Below the pieces are notes generated by a model. The model was not told the DNA's origin. It did not search any database and saw only the letters and a list, made by a program, of their open reading frames with translations. From the NCBI RefSeq assembly GCF_005843925.1, contig NZ_VCBC01000010.1:1-64000 (forward strand): a stretch of 64,000 bases of DNA. Direction: 5' to 3'. Shown piece after piece: positions 7,495 to 17,586 of the stretch; positions within the stretch are counted from its first letter, which is position 1, and each line of letters begins with the position of its first letter. The stretch comes from Thalassotalea litorea (GTDB lineage Bacteria; Pseudomonadota; Gammaproteobacteria; Enterobacterales; Alteromonadaceae). A program made the position numbers and the translations under genes.

Positions 7495-8742
7495 TCAGTG
7501 GCGGATGGCGTTTTGCCAATCGTAGCCGGTAGGGTTTTGAAATAGTCGCAATTCAAATAGCGGTGCTATGGCAAATAGATGATCAAAGACATCTGCCTGA
7601 ATCCCTTCATAATTTATCCAATTGGTATCATTACTGAAAAAATACAGTTCCAGGGATACGCCGGTTTCACTCGGTTTTAATTGCCTGACCATGCAGGTCA
7701 TCTCAGGGTGTACTTTGGGATGACTCTGTAAGTATGCAGTGATATAGGCTCTAAACGTGCCGATATTGGTTAATTTTCTCAAATTTGGATTGCTGTCTTC
7801 CTGGTCAGGCTTTTGCGAATTATACGCCGCAACTTCCTGGTGTTTTTGCTTAAGGTAGGGCTCGAGCAATTCCAGTTTCAACAACTTTTCTAAAAGCTGT
7901 GCAGAGCAAAAATGCACACTGTTAAGATCAATCTGAATACAACGCTTGATTCTTCGACCACCAGAAGCTGTCATACCTCGCCAGTTTTTGAAAGACTCGC
8001 TAATTAACGCATAGGTTGGAATCGTTGTGACCGTATTGTCCCAGTTTTGCACTTTCACGGTGTTCAAAGCAATTTCCAATACATCGCCATCGGCGCCATA
8101 TTGCGGCATCTCAATCCAGTCCCCCGGTGCCACCATTTTGTTGGCAGAAATTTGGACACTGGCAACCAGACCTTTAATCGTATCTTGAAAAACCAAAAGA
8201 AGGACTGCGGTTAATGCACCTAAACCGCTCAGTAGATAAATCGGTGATTTATCGACAACGGCCGCAATAGCCAAAATAATCGCGACAAGATAAACCGCTA
8301 GCTTAAGTACTTGAATGGTGGCATTTAAGGGTAAGTACTTTTCCTTGCTGGATTCTTGAAAGGCAGTATTGGTGACATTTAATAAGGAGCTGATGCTGCG
8401 AGCGACCTGAATCGCTAACGCAACTTTGGAAAAAACCTGAATAAAATTCAGTAATAATGGCTGCGTGTTGATAAATATCGGACTTAAGATCAACAAAATA
8501 GTGATTGGAACGAGCCAGGCTATACGGCTGAAAACGCTGTGCTGAATCAGTAAATCGTCCCATTTATTGGCAGACTTACTAACCAGTTTATGGACGAAAT
8601 TAAGCACTTGATGCCTGGCAATATAAAAGCCGACCCAGCATAATGCGATAAGAATAATAATGCCAATACCCAGGGATACCGGGTCAATATAATTGGCAGG
8701 TAAGCCTTGTTCAACTAGCCAGTTTTGTACGTCAGTTATCAA
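7495..8742 (-). CDS. ybdG: MscS-family mechanosensitive channel, YbdG type
   Basis: A 415-residue inner-membrane protein equal in length to E. coli YbdG (MscM activity, osmotic downshock). Five hydrophobic segments precede the MscS pore and beta domain: LLSGLGALTAVLLLVFQD is the pore-lining helix, followed by GDWIEMPQYGADG, NTVKVQNWDNTVTTIPT and SASGGRRIKRCIQID, which is the YbdG-specific version. The conserved tail contains GTFRAYITAYL and MVRQLKP. A CACTGATG/CATCAGTG inverted repeat straddles its stop codon. Confidence 0.93.
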   Translation of the reverse strand: MITDVQNWLVEQGLPANYIDPVSLGIGIIILIALCWVGFYIARHQVLNFVHKLVSKSANKWDDLLIQHSVFSRIAWLVPITILLILSPIFINTQPLLLNFIQVFSKVALAIQVARSISSLLNVTNTAFQESSKEKYLPLNATIQVLKLAVYLVAIILAIAAVVDKSPIYLLSGLGALTAVLLLVFQDTIKGLVASVQISANKMVAPGDWIEMPQYGADGDVLEIALNTVKVQNWDNTVTTIPTYALISESFKNWRGMTASGGRRIKRCIQIDLNSVHFCSAQLLEKLLKLELLEPYLKQKHQEVAAYNSQKPDQEDSNPNLRKLTNIGTFRAYITAYLQSHPKVHPEMTCMVRQLKPSETGVSLELYFFSNDTNWINYEGIQADVFDHLFAIAPLFELRLFQNPTGYDWQNAIRH

Positions 8743-8821
8743 TTTTTTGCCCTTTCATTCAGCCTAAGTGAATTATCATATTGAATTTCATGTGGTTAAG
8801 CAAAGTTGAATGCTCGGCAAG

Positions 8822-10486
8822 CTAAATTTCGATACCCGCATCTTCAAGTCGTTTTTTCAAAGGTGCTAACTGCGATTCAAAGTGCCGCCACTTCTCTACG
8901 GAGTCGCGATACAACCCTTGTCGGACTTGACTTGCACTTGCCGTTGTACTTGCCTGACGGTTGTTTTGAAATTGCAGGCAGCTAGGTTCAAACTGTAAAT
9001 CTAAATAGCTCAGCATCTCTTGAGTTTGGTGTTGAGGGTCACTGACCAGAGCTTCATAGCGAACCGTGTATAAATCGCTGCCTAAGGTATCCACCCAGTG
9101 CTGCATGAGCTGATGGTGGGCAACATAATATTGTCCAAGTTCGTCAAGAGAATAGGAGAAAGGATACCCCTGAGTGAATAAATGCTTATAAATGGCATAG
9201 CAGGTATCCATAGGGTTGCGCTGCACTAAAATCATTTTAGCATTCGGTATCGCCCCTTTAATAAGGCCGGCATTAAGAGAGTTTAAAGGTAACTTATCGA
9301 TAAAATAGGGTTTTTGTTGCCAATACGAGCGCGTCGACTGCAAATAGGCCTGTCCCAGTTTTTCCGGTGCCAACTCACGGGAACTCCTGATGGATTGTAA
9401 TTGGTCGCTTGGCTTTATATTAAGTTGTTCGGATATCTGTTGCATTAAATGCCAGGAAAAATAATTGAGCTCGCCGGCGCTGGTTACGTCTGAATGATTG
9501 CTGATAATACGTTCGACTAAGGTTGAGCCGGTCCGCGGTAAGCCAAAGATAAATATCGGTGTGGCGATTTGGGCCCGATCCTTGTCACTTGCACTTGCAC
9601 TTTGACGCGACTGCTGTTTTAAACGGTCAAAGTATTGTTGATCAAATGCATTGCGTATCTCGGCTAAAGCGCGAATGTCGTTATTGACATCATAACGTAT
9701 GCTTTGTCGTCTGCTATCGGCGCCAATTTTCAGCGACTTAAAGCTTGCAGAGTATTCTTGCAAATCTTCAAATTCTTTTGCCAGGCTGTAGCAAACCTGA
9801 GATTTTTGTAATGCGTTGAGCGCTTGCGTATTAAGCATGGATTGCAGTTGCTCAGTATGATTATTCTCAAGGGTTTGCTTTCTCAAACTCGAGCGCAATA
9901 AGAGGGCTTCGGTATCATTTGGGGATAATGCCAACGCTTCATCTAGGCTCTGTTCTGCTGCGCTGAGATCGCCGAGATAGCGTTGAACGGAGCCCAGATT
10001 AAAGTACAGTTGGGCCCTCGATTGCGGATTTTTTTCTGTGTTGAGCATGGCAAGATAACAATTTTGCGCAACATGATAGTCGGATAGTTTATTGCTGACC
10101 TCTGCGAGCTCGATAAGCTGATGCATTGTCTGGGGAAGTGTCTTTATGTGACTGAGTTCATTTCTGCCGTCGGTCAAGCGATTTAGTAACCACAACACAT
10201 GCGCTTTATGAATTCGCCAATCGACCATTTGCGGGGAAATGTTTACGGCTTTTTCAATACAGTGTAATGCCTCACCTGCCTTTTTTAACTGAAACAATAA
10301 AAAACTGAACGCATACCAGCCATGGTCATAATCTTCATATTTCTGGGTAAATAATTTGCATTCGTGTAATGCTTTTTGCGCGGCTCGTTGATTAATCAAA
10401 TGCCAGATATGATCTAACTGTTGCTCTCGTTGCTTGTGTGCAATCACTGTCGCTTGATTGTTAATTACTGTATCGGTAGAGGTCAT
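8822..10486 (-). CDS. TPR-containing sulfotransferase family protein
   Basis: A 554-residue two-part protein. The first ~240 residues are helical tetratricopeptide-like repeats (for example FNLGSVQRYLGDLSAAEQSL). From about residue 312 a sulfotransferase domain begins with the 5'-phosphosulfate loop IFGLPRTGSTLVERIISN; ILVQRNPMDTCYAIYKHLF carries the 3'-phosphate-binding Arg/Ser-type region, and RYEALVSDP follows. It probably transfers sulfate from PAPS, but the acceptor is unknown. There is no signal peptide. A terminator separates it from the TonB receptor upstream on the same strand; such proteins often sit beside TonB receptors in Alteromonadales (from memory). Confidence 0.88.
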   Translation of the reverse strand: MTSTDTVINNQATVIAHKQREQQLDHIWHLINQRAAQKALHECKLFTQKYEDYDHGWYAFSFLLFQLKKAGEALHCIEKAVNISPQMVDWRIHKAHVLWLLNRLTDGRNELSHIKTLPQTMHQLIELAEVSNKLSDYHVAQNCYLAMLNTEKNPQSRAQLYFNLGSVQRYLGDLSAAEQSLDEALALSPNDTEALLLRSSLRKQTLENNHTEQLQSMLNTQALNALQKSQVCYSLAKEFEDLQEYSASFKSLKIGADSRRQSIRYDVNNDIRALAEIRNAFDQQYFDRLKQQSRQSASASDKDRAQIATPIFIFGLPRTGSTLVERIISNHSDVTSAGELNYFSWHLMQQISEQLNIKPSDQLQSIRSSRELAPEKLGQAYLQSTRSYWQQKPYFIDKLPLNSLNAGLIKGAIPNAKMILVQRNPMDTCYAIYKHLFTQGYPFSYSLDELGQYYVAHHQLMQHWVDTLGSDLYTVRYEALVSDPQHQTQEMLSYLDLQFEPSCLQFQNNRQASTTASASQVRQGLYRDSVEKWRHFESQLAPLKKRLEDAGIEI

Positions 10487-10548
10487 GGTTTATTCGTTGG
10501 GTTTTTAATCTACTTTAACCAAGTTGTTCGCGCTTGGGAATAGCCCAA

Positions 10549-10578
10549 TAAAAAGAGCCAGGCTAAGCTGGCTCTTTT
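10549..10578. terminator. bidirectional-looking terminator between receptor and sulfotransferase
   Basis: AAAAGAGCCAG (10551-10561) pairs perfectly with CTGGCTCTTTT (10568-10578). The A and T flanks make it usable in both directions; here it ends the minus-strand TonB-receptor transcript 20 bp past the stop. Confidence 0.85.
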
Positions 10579-10598
10579 ATATTCGGTGTTATCGGCAA

Positions 10599-13097
10599 CT
10601 AGAAACGATACGTTGCTGCGACCCCTATGGTACGCGGTAAGCTGATGTAATCCTTAGAAGAGTTTCCATAGAAATTCTCGCTTGGATCCGTACCCATATG
10701 TCCTTGAGTAACGGAACCGGTCACCCCTTCTTCATTGCCAATGTTCTTGATGTATAAACTCACATCCCAGTTTTCCGTACTTAAACGTGTACTGGCATTA
10801 AACAAGGCAAAGCTGTCGATTTCTGCCTGACGAGGATTTGCATCCGGGCCACTCACGTCTCCATACCAGTTTAAAGAATCCGATTGGTAATACATATTGG
10901 CATTGGTAATCCAGTACCAACCATTATCAAGACTGTAGGTGTAATCAAGGCTAAAACTTAGTGTATGTTCAGGTGCCAGAGGTAATTGTGCGCCGTCTTC
11001 GGCGGTCACTGACAGAGGATCTTCCACCCAAACCGGAGAAGGCGTTAAGAAATCGCCGGTAAGCTCAGCATTAACATAGGCATAACCAAGTACGTAGCGA
11101 AGATCTTCCCCTAGGTAACCCTGTAATTCCAATTCCAGACCGGATGTTTCCGCCGAATCACCATTAGCGACCGTAAAGAAACCCCAGGAAGACGCCGTAT
11201 TTAGTTGCGGATCCTGCCAGTCCATAAGGAAGAGTGACGCCGTGTATCCGTGATTGTTGTCACCTAAAAACCCTTTTACACCCACTTCATAGTTGGTGGT
11301 TGAATCCGAAAAGTATTGTTGCCATTCCGGACGTTCTTCCAGGCTGCCATCGAGTGGCACCGCGTTCGCACCACCGCGACGATAACCCTCAGCAACCGTT
11401 GCATACAGCATGGTGTCTTCACCAATATCCCAGGAAACGTTCGCTTTGAACAGGGTGTCGCTGTCATCTTCACCAAAGCTTGGCTCGTCGCCTAGGTATG
11501 GCCAAATCGGTAGCGAAAGCGTGGTGTCATTATTCGATTCATTCTCAAACGTACGTAAACCAAAAGTGGCACGGAAATCATCGGTAAAGTGATAGGTCAA
11601 TTCACCAAATATTGCGGTATCTTTAAAGCTTTCGTCACGTACATAATGGAAATCATTGTCGGTATAGACCATGCCAAAATCGGCCATGATACCCCACCAG
11701 TCAAAGGCGGCGTTTGCCCATTGCTGATAACCTGGCATAAAACTATCTTGATAAACTTTACGGTCCTGATCCATATAATACAAACCTACGACCCAGTCCA
11801 TATTGGCAACGCGCTCATTTGATACCAGACGTAACTCCTGAACAAAGGCTTCTTCTTCATAGCCACGAGTCGCGATAGCAATGGGTCGAGGTGCACCATA
11901 GTACAAGCCGGTAAACCATTTTTGTTGTGCATAAAACCCGGAGTTATCACTTAATGCTTCACCATCGTTCTCATACATTGAAGAAGATGACGTTAAGGTA
12001 GCAAAGCCCAAATTCCATTCGATTTCCAATGCAGTGAGCGACACATCTCGCTCTGATGGTTCAAGCACAACGGCGCCATTTTCGTATTCGCCATATTCGG
12101 TCGCAACACGCTCGCCATCGACTTCTTCAGTCCAGTGAACACCACGAGTCACTTGTCTTCGGCCACCGATTTCATCACTTTGATACTGGTAAGACAGTAA
12201 GAAGTTGAGGTTGTCCGTCGCTTCGAAGCCAAGAGCCACGCGACCGTAGTCAATCTCGACCGTATCCGCGTCTTCTTTGCTTGTGAATACCGGGTCACCC
12301 GTTGCAATGTCGCCATTGCTTGGTACTGGGGTCATTTGTCCTTCATCACGCGAATAAACACTACCGCTACCATAATCTACGGGTTGCAGCTCATACAAGG
12401 TGGTGTAATCGATGACGCCATCATTATCGATTTTTCCGAAATTGCCTCGAAACGCGAATTTATCGCCAAGTGGGATATTAAGTACCACATCACCGGTTAG
12501 GTTGTTGCCTTCAGAGCCGTCGGTTTGGCTGTAGGTTAAGTTCACACTGCCGCTGAACTCGTCCGTGTCCGGGCGGTTCATCCGATACTTGACGGTACCC
12601 GCCAATGAGCCAGACCCATAAAGAGTCCCTTGTGGGCCCCTAAGTACCTCAACTTGCTCAATGTCTTTGAGAATAAAGTTAGCAAATATCGGTGTTTCAT
12701 TGACATAGGTTGCGACGGTAGGAACCGCCGAAAGCGGCACATCGCCGTTCGCACCACTATCGACGTTGACACCGCGAATCACGATGGAGTTGACGGTACC
12801 TGAATTTCGATAGCCGCGATCAACAACCGTGATACCTGCAACATTACGCATCAACTCGCTGGCATCGACGATTTGATTGTTCTCCAGCTCTTCGCCAGAT
12901 ACTGCGGAAATATTGTATGGAACCTCTTTGATGTTTTGGGCGCGTCGGTTGGCGGTTACTTCAATGACTTCCATACCAGATTGTTGTGCGCTTTCTTCGG
13001 CAATTGCGACAGGCGAACCGGCGAGTAAGCCAGCAGAACTCAGTGCAATAGCAACTTGTGAAAGCTTGAAACTCAGGTTTTTATTGTTGATCTTCAT
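10599..13097 (-). CDS. TonB-dependent outer-membrane receptor
   Basis: An 832-residue outer-membrane active transporter. A cleavable signal ends near AGSPVAIA (residues ~25-33); EVIEVTANRR is a TonB-box-like segment followed by a plug domain to about residue 165 (ELMRNVAGITVVDRG, VEVLRGPQGTLYGSGSLAGT). The rest is a 22-strand-type barrel ending in the aromatic residue of VAATYRF. The type resembles siderophore or general substrate receptors; ligand is not predictable. It lies 65 bp downstream of the nitrilase gene on the same strand and probably shares its transcript with the MocR/MFS locus. Confidence 0.93.
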   Translation of the reverse strand: MKINNKNLSFKLSQVAIALSSAGLLAGSPVAIAEESAQQSGMEVIEVTANRRAQNIKEVPYNISAVSGEELENNQIVDASELMRNVAGITVVDRGYRNSGTVNSIVIRGVNVDSGANGDVPLSAVPTVATYVNETPIFANFILKDIEQVEVLRGPQGTLYGSGSLAGTVKYRMNRPDTDEFSGSVNLTYSQTDGSEGNNLTGDVVLNIPLGDKFAFRGNFGKIDNDGVIDYTTLYELQPVDYGSGSVYSRDEGQMTPVPSNGDIATGDPVFTSKEDADTVEIDYGRVALGFEATDNLNFLLSYQYQSDEIGGRRQVTRGVHWTEEVDGERVATEYGEYENGAVVLEPSERDVSLTALEIEWNLGFATLTSSSSMYENDGEALSDNSGFYAQQKWFTGLYYGAPRPIAIATRGYEEEAFVQELRLVSNERVANMDWVVGLYYMDQDRKVYQDSFMPGYQQWANAAFDWWGIMADFGMVYTDNDFHYVRDESFKDTAIFGELTYHFTDDFRATFGLRTFENESNNDTTLSLPIWPYLGDEPSFGEDDSDTLFKANVSWDIGEDTMLYATVAEGYRRGGANAVPLDGSLEERPEWQQYFSDSTTNYEVGVKGFLGDNNHGYTASLFLMDWQDPQLNTASSWGFFTVANGDSAETSGLELELQGYLGEDLRYVLGYAYVNAELTGDFLTPSPVWVEDPLSVTAEDGAQLPLAPEHTLSFSLDYTYSLDNGWYWITNANMYYQSDSLNWYGDVSGPDANPRQAEIDSFALFNASTRLSTENWDVSLYIKNIGNEEGVTGSVTQGHMGTDPSENFYGNSSKDYISLPRTIGVAATYRF

Positions 13098-13162
13098 GGA
13101 TTTTTTCTCGCTTGCTTTTTTATTAATGTATTTGTTTAATCTTTTTAGGGTTAGTACCAGAA

Positions 13163-14035
13163 TTAATTTTCTGATGAGTCCAGAATGCGACTTCCTGGTT
13201 TTTGCAACGGCCCAAGCTTGCTTAACGCACTGGCGCTCAGTTTTTCGTGGTATTGCGGAAATTCAATTTGCTTATCACGAAAACTTTTTAATGGTTGTCC
13301 CAGGCCTTGCCAGCCTTGTTCTCTCACGCGGCGCACGTAGTCAAAGTCGACTTCAAATAAAATTAATTCCTGATTGGTCTCCGCCTGATGAATCACTTCC
13401 CCTCCTGGGCCGACTATGATGGATTTACCAACCGCCATTTCACCGGCGCCATTGACATCCACCATATAACATTGATTTGTTGCGGCACTGGCTCGGCAAA
13501 TGGATAATTCCACGTCGCGATCAATCGTATTGGTCAGGGTTGGGTGAAGAATGACTTCCGCCCCTTGGTAGCAAAGAGCACGAATGGTTTCCGGAAACCA
13601 CATGTCATAACAAATTGAAATTCCAAAACAACCGACACCGGGAATATTAAACGTAGTGAATTCGTTACCGCTGGAGATGCCGCTTTCATAAGGCAAGAAT
13701 GGGTAAATTTTCTGGTAACGACAAATGACCTCACCATTTGGATCAATCACTGAGCAAGTGTTATATACCTTGTCATCAATTCGCTGATAGAGTGAGCCGG
13801 TCACCAGATAGATGTTATTTTCCAATGCGAGCTGGCAATAGCGCTGCTCGGCGTCACCGGGCATGGTTTGCGCGAAACGAGGCGCGGCTCCAAATGTAGC
13901 AAGCTCCGAAAGAACCACCATATCCAGTTGTGCGAAACGTTTTTTCGCTGACACTACCTGCTGATGAATACGGTAGAAGTTATCTTCGTTGTTGACGAGA
14001 TTAAGTTGTAACCCGGCAATCATAAATGTCGACAT
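13163..14035 (-). CDS. carbon-nitrogen hydrolase (nitrilase superfamily)
   Basis: A 290-residue cytoplasmic amidase/nitrilase-fold enzyme hydrolysing a C-N bond. The catalytic triad is visible as Glu44 (VVLSELATFG), Lys109 (RYQKIYPF) and Cys142 (GISICYDMWFPE). There is no signal peptide. AAGGAGAGG lies about 7 bp before the ATG. It sits between the MocR regulator and the TonB receptor, so a role in degrading an imported amide, ureide or nitrile is a reasonable inference, but the substrate is unknown. Confidence 0.9.
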   Translation of the reverse strand: MSTFMIAGLQLNLVNNEDNFYRIHQQVVSAKKRFAQLDMVVLSELATFGAAPRFAQTMPGDAEQRYCQLALENNIYLVTGSLYQRIDDKVYNTCSVIDPNGEVICRYQKIYPFLPYESGISSGNEFTTFNIPGVGCFGISICYDMWFPETIRALCYQGAEVILHPTLTNTIDRDVELSICRASAATNQCYMVDVNGAGEMAVGKSIIVGPGGEVIHQAETNQELILFEVDFDYVRRVREQGWQGLGQPLKSFRDKQIEFPQYHEKLSASALSKLGPLQKPGSRILDSSEN

Positions 14036-14118
14036 GTAGAAGCCTCTCCTTGTCCTACGGGGGAAAATTGGAAATCGCTTCTACGTTAAGAAATTTAGAG
14101 AAAAGTGGGTAGAGCCAG

Positions 14119-15966
14119 TTATTGTTTTTTGGTTAAGCCAAGCACCGGATTCGATGGTGCCAAAGGCGTTTTTTTGGTAAAAAATGCGGAATCGACGAGC
14201 TTATTATTCCGTAGCCAGAAAATTTGCTTGCCTTGAACGGCAATATTAAAACCCAGCACTTCGCCATACGACCAGTTCTTCCATTGCCGGTACCAGGTGT
14301 TGCCTTCCAACCACCACTGCCCTTCATCGGTTTTTTCATTGTGATGCCCTTCCCAACCGCGCATGCTGCCATCGGCGGAAAGTTTTATGCGATAAGGTTC
14401 ACCAAAAACGGTTCGACCGATAAATTCGCAGTTGGCGAGAAAGTCAGCTAAACCGTCATGGCTGAGAAATTGCGCTTGTTGTGGCAAAGACTCCACCTCG
14501 GTATCATGATTTTTCCAGAAAATTTGTGCCAGTAACTCGACGCCCGAGCGGATTTTATCGACCTCGATACTGCTTACACCCAACCGAAAGTGATGCTCTG
14601 GTTTGTTTTCTTTACCGTAATAACGGGTAACGGATTCTATTAGTATTCCTTTCTTTGCGGCTTGCGTAGCAAACTGCTGACTGTTGAGGTGCTTAGGCCC
14701 TTTGATCCAGCAAGCACTGCCACCAACACTGTGTGAAGTGACAATTGCCGTTGGTAAGTAATGATTAAGCGCTTCGCGCAGTTCCTGCCAACGCAATTGC
14801 AGAGTCTGGTTAATTTTACGCATGACCGTGTCGTAATAGCCTAGGGAGATAAACAATGCCATGGTGCGTTGATTGTTTGCTGGCGGATGCCGAATCGATA
14901 ATGATCTTAGATTTCTCGCCGCTTTGATAAACTCAGCACTGGCAACCATATAACCGATTCTCAGACCTGGTGCGACAACCTTAGAAAAACTGGAGAGATA
15001 GATGACACGGTTTTGTGAGTCCAGACTTTTAATCGCCGGGTGGGGATTGCTGACAAAATTGGCTTCGCACTCATAATCATCTTCAATAATGATGAAGTCA
15101 TGCTCGTTCGCTTTGGCAATTAATTGTTCTCGCCGTGACTGAGATAAGGTAACAGCAGTCGGTACTTGATGACTTGGGGTCGTGTAGACGGCGTCAATGT
15201 GATTATTAATCTCCTCAACCATAATGCCTTTATTATCGACATCAACCAAATCAACCGCCGCGTCTCGATGTTCGGCTAATTTTCTCATCCCCGAATAGCC
15301 AGGTTCCTCCATTGCCAAAAGTGTTTGTTCGTTCAGTAATAACTCACTGAGCAAGTACAACCCTTGTTGCGATCCTATGGTGATTAAAATTTCTTCTGGC
15401 TGGGCAAAAATACCTCGCCTTGGCAGTACTTTGGTGCGAATTTCTTCAATCAGGAATAAATCGTCTTGGGAACCACTATCACTGGCCCAGGTTCCTATTT
15501 CATTGACGTTCATCGTTAACCGGGAGCATTCCCGCCAGGGGTTAACCGGGAACAGGGTTAAATCGAATTGACCGGCGATAAATGGATAGGGGTATTCTTG
15601 CCAGTTATCTGGATAGGGAGGGAGAGATTTATTGTTATTCAGGATTTTTATCCGATTCGACCAGTGACACTGTTCGCCGCTCGGTTGAATTTTTTCGGCT
15701 TGGTCAAAGCGTGAATCAGGACATTCGTTGACATAAATACCGCTACGCTCTTTCGATATCAAATAGCCTTCATCGGTAAGTTGTTGATAGGCGAAAACAA
15801 CAGTATTGCGAGCGACATCCAATTGTTCGGCAAGTTTTCGCGACGATGGCATTTTACTGCCTGCGGGAAAATAGCCATGGTTAATCGCTTCGATTAGCTT
15901 TTGCTTTATTTGTTGTTGTAAGCTGATATTGGTATCAGCGTCTAGCGCGAAAAGATGCTGTAGCAT
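14119..15966 (-). CDS. MocR-type PLP-dependent regulator with C-terminal extension
   Basis: A 615-residue fusion regulator. Residues ~10-80 form a GntR winged helix (PSSRKLAEQLDVARNTVVFAY); residues ~110-480 form a fold-type I aminotransferase-like domain, with the PLP lysine in YLSSFSKVVAPGLRIGYM and YTTPSHQVPT. MocR proteins are usually about 450-500 residues. Here an extra ~125 residues follow, rich in Trp and Gly (GSMRGWEGHHNEKTDEGQWW, GNTWYRQWKNWSYGEVLGFN). The regulator lies between the MFS and nitrilase genes on the same strand, so it likely controls this locus in response to an amino compound sensed through PLP. Confidence 0.9.
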   Translation of the reverse strand: MLQHLFALDADTNISLQQQIKQKLIEAINHGYFPAGSKMPSSRKLAEQLDVARNTVVFAYQQLTDEGYLISKERSGIYVNECPDSRFDQAEKIQPSGEQCHWSNRIKILNNNKSLPPYPDNWQEYPYPFIAGQFDLTLFPVNPWRECSRLTMNVNEIGTWASDSGSQDDLFLIEEIRTKVLPRRGIFAQPEEILITIGSQQGLYLLSELLLNEQTLLAMEEPGYSGMRKLAEHRDAAVDLVDVDNKGIMVEEINNHIDAVYTTPSHQVPTAVTLSQSRREQLIAKANEHDFIIIEDDYECEANFVSNPHPAIKSLDSQNRVIYLSSFSKVVAPGLRIGYMVASAEFIKAARNLRSLSIRHPPANNQRTMALFISLGYYDTVMRKINQTLQLRWQELREALNHYLPTAIVTSHSVGGSACWIKGPKHLNSQQFATQAAKKGILIESVTRYYGKENKPEHHFRLGVSSIEVDKIRSGVELLAQIFWKNHDTEVESLPQQAQFLSHDGLADFLANCEFIGRTVFGEPYRIKLSADGSMRGWEGHHNEKTDEGQWWLEGNTWYRQWKNWSYGEVLGFNIAVQGKQIFWLRNNKLVDSAFFTKKTPLAPSNPVLGLTKKQ

Positions 15967-16071
15967 AACCTAACATATAATTATTGTTTATAAATTAGAC
16001 TACTCAACATCCGTCACTGATGCAACTTAAGAAAATTCAAGTATTTAACTCTTGCTTGTAACCCCTGTTTT

Positions 16072-17286
16072 TTATCGGATTTTAGGGGTTTTGTCCAACA
16101 AGCGAGATGGCCACCAGGCTGCGATCATCGACAGCACCAAAACCAGCGCAGCGATATTAATCAATACGGTATAGCTAAAGCCGGTAACCATTAAGGCGGC
16201 GACCAAAGGTCCGGAGGCAAGTCCCATTTTCGAGGCAAACCCCCCTAACGCCGCCATTTGACCTTGTTGATCAAACTCGGCACACAAACCAAGAATATAG
16301 GGGATCACAAAGGCCCAGGCAATGGCGATATTAATGTTGGCGAGCCAAAATGCCCATTCTTGTTCGGCATAATGTAAGCCTAAGGTGCTAATTGCAGTGA
16401 AGATGATGCCAATGGTTAAAGGCAAGCCTCTGCCAACGCGGGTCGATAGCCAAACGACTAACAATGAGCCGAGAATACCAAACCAGGCAGACACGCCGAT
16501 AATGGTCGATATCAGTTCAGTTTCTAACCCCGCGACTTTACCTAACTCAATAATGAAGGCATACAGCCCCATATTTGCCGCCTGAAATAAAAATAGGGCA
16601 AGCAACGCAGCTGACAATGGTAATTTACGGATTGATTGTGGCTTTCCTTTTACTGGGTTTGCATTCTTATCGTATTGAGGAATGAAGGGCAGCATGCATA
16701 AGGTAATGAGTGAAAATGCAATCAGTGAAGAAAACAGCACCGCGGTGCCAAATTCTGGGACCAGCGGCGGAATAAAAATTACCCCGACCCCACCTAAACC
16801 AAACTGTACCAATAACAAAATACCAAACGTTTTATCGGCTTCTTTGGTGCGGGCAATAATAGAGAAGCCAACACCGACCAGTAAGCCGCCGATGGCGCCG
16901 TGGAGAAACCTCATTACCATCAGGAGCAGTGGTTCGGCGATGAAAATGGAGATTAAATCTGCAACGATTAGGGCAAAAAGTAGCACTACTGAGGTTTTCC
17001 GCCAGGACCAAATTTTGACAATAAATACGGCGGCAAAGGCTCCAAGCGCAGCACCATATACATTAAAAGCAGCAACCAGTCCGGCATCTTCTTTATTAAA
17101 TCCCAGAGCTTCAATAAGCCCTGAAACTAAAGCGGGCATGATATTGACATAAAATAATCCTGCCGTTGCTAAAAAGGCTAACATGGTGCGCGCCAGCATG
17201 CCATTGCGATCGACATTGTTTCCCCAGGATAACCAGGAATTGTTACTCACGTCATTGTCGATTGGCACCGATTGCGATGGCTGCAT
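16072..17286 (-). CDS. MFS transporter
   Basis: A 404-residue inner-membrane protein with about 12 hydrophobic segments in the major facilitator pattern; the N-terminal ~30 residues are hydrophilic. FLHGAIGGLLVGVGFSIIAR is the TM4-TM5 region, with a basic cytoplasmic loop (QYDKNANPVKGKPQSIRKLP) in the middle. The substrate cannot be told. The gene is upstream of the MocR gene by 105 bp on the same strand, suggesting it imports or exports the compound handled by the nitrilase. Confidence 0.85.
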   Translation of the reverse strand: MQPSQSVPIDNDVSNNSWLSWGNNVDRNGMLARTMLAFLATAGLFYVNIMPALVSGLIEALGFNKEDAGLVAAFNVYGAALGAFAAVFIVKIWSWRKTSVVLLFALIVADLISIFIAEPLLLMVMRFLHGAIGGLLVGVGFSIIARTKEADKTFGILLLVQFGLGGVGVIFIPPLVPEFGTAVLFSSLIAFSLITLCMLPFIPQYDKNANPVKGKPQSIRKLPLSAALLALFLFQAANMGLYAFIIELGKVAGLETELISTIIGVSAWFGILGSLLVVWLSTRVGRGLPLTIGIIFTAISTLGLHYAEQEWAFWLANINIAIAWAFVIPYILGLCAEFDQQGQMAALGGFASKMGLASGPLVAALMVTGFSYTVLINIAALVLVLSMIAAWWPSRLLDKTPKIR

Positions 17287-17586
17287 ATTACATCCCTATA
17301 TAAGTTAGAGTTAGACAGGCTTTTCCCGTTGGATGTTTTCAGATTAACATTATCAAATTCGCTTGTTAGCTCCAGATCTGATTTTTTTTGAGTCCAGTTT
17401 TGTTTTGTATTCTGAAAAGCCAGTAAAAACAAGGGATTTACCGTAATTTACACTTGCTTAACAGCAGTGTTTTTTTTATGCTGATTTGGTTGGAATTTTC
17501 TACTCGCACAGATATTTATCGCCCCAGCGAGGACTCTCTTCAAATGACTAACTGGTGTGAAGCAATTAAACCTGGGTGGCAAAGTA
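17287..17586. promoter_or_regulatory. divergent intergenic region, MFS versus proB
   Basis: About 300 bp between two divergent genes. On the minus side, TAACTTATATAG (17305-17294) is a possible -10 region for the MFS gene. The plus side holds the proB leader, with GGGTGG 9 bp ahead of the chosen start. I see no RNA structure. Confidence 0.35.
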
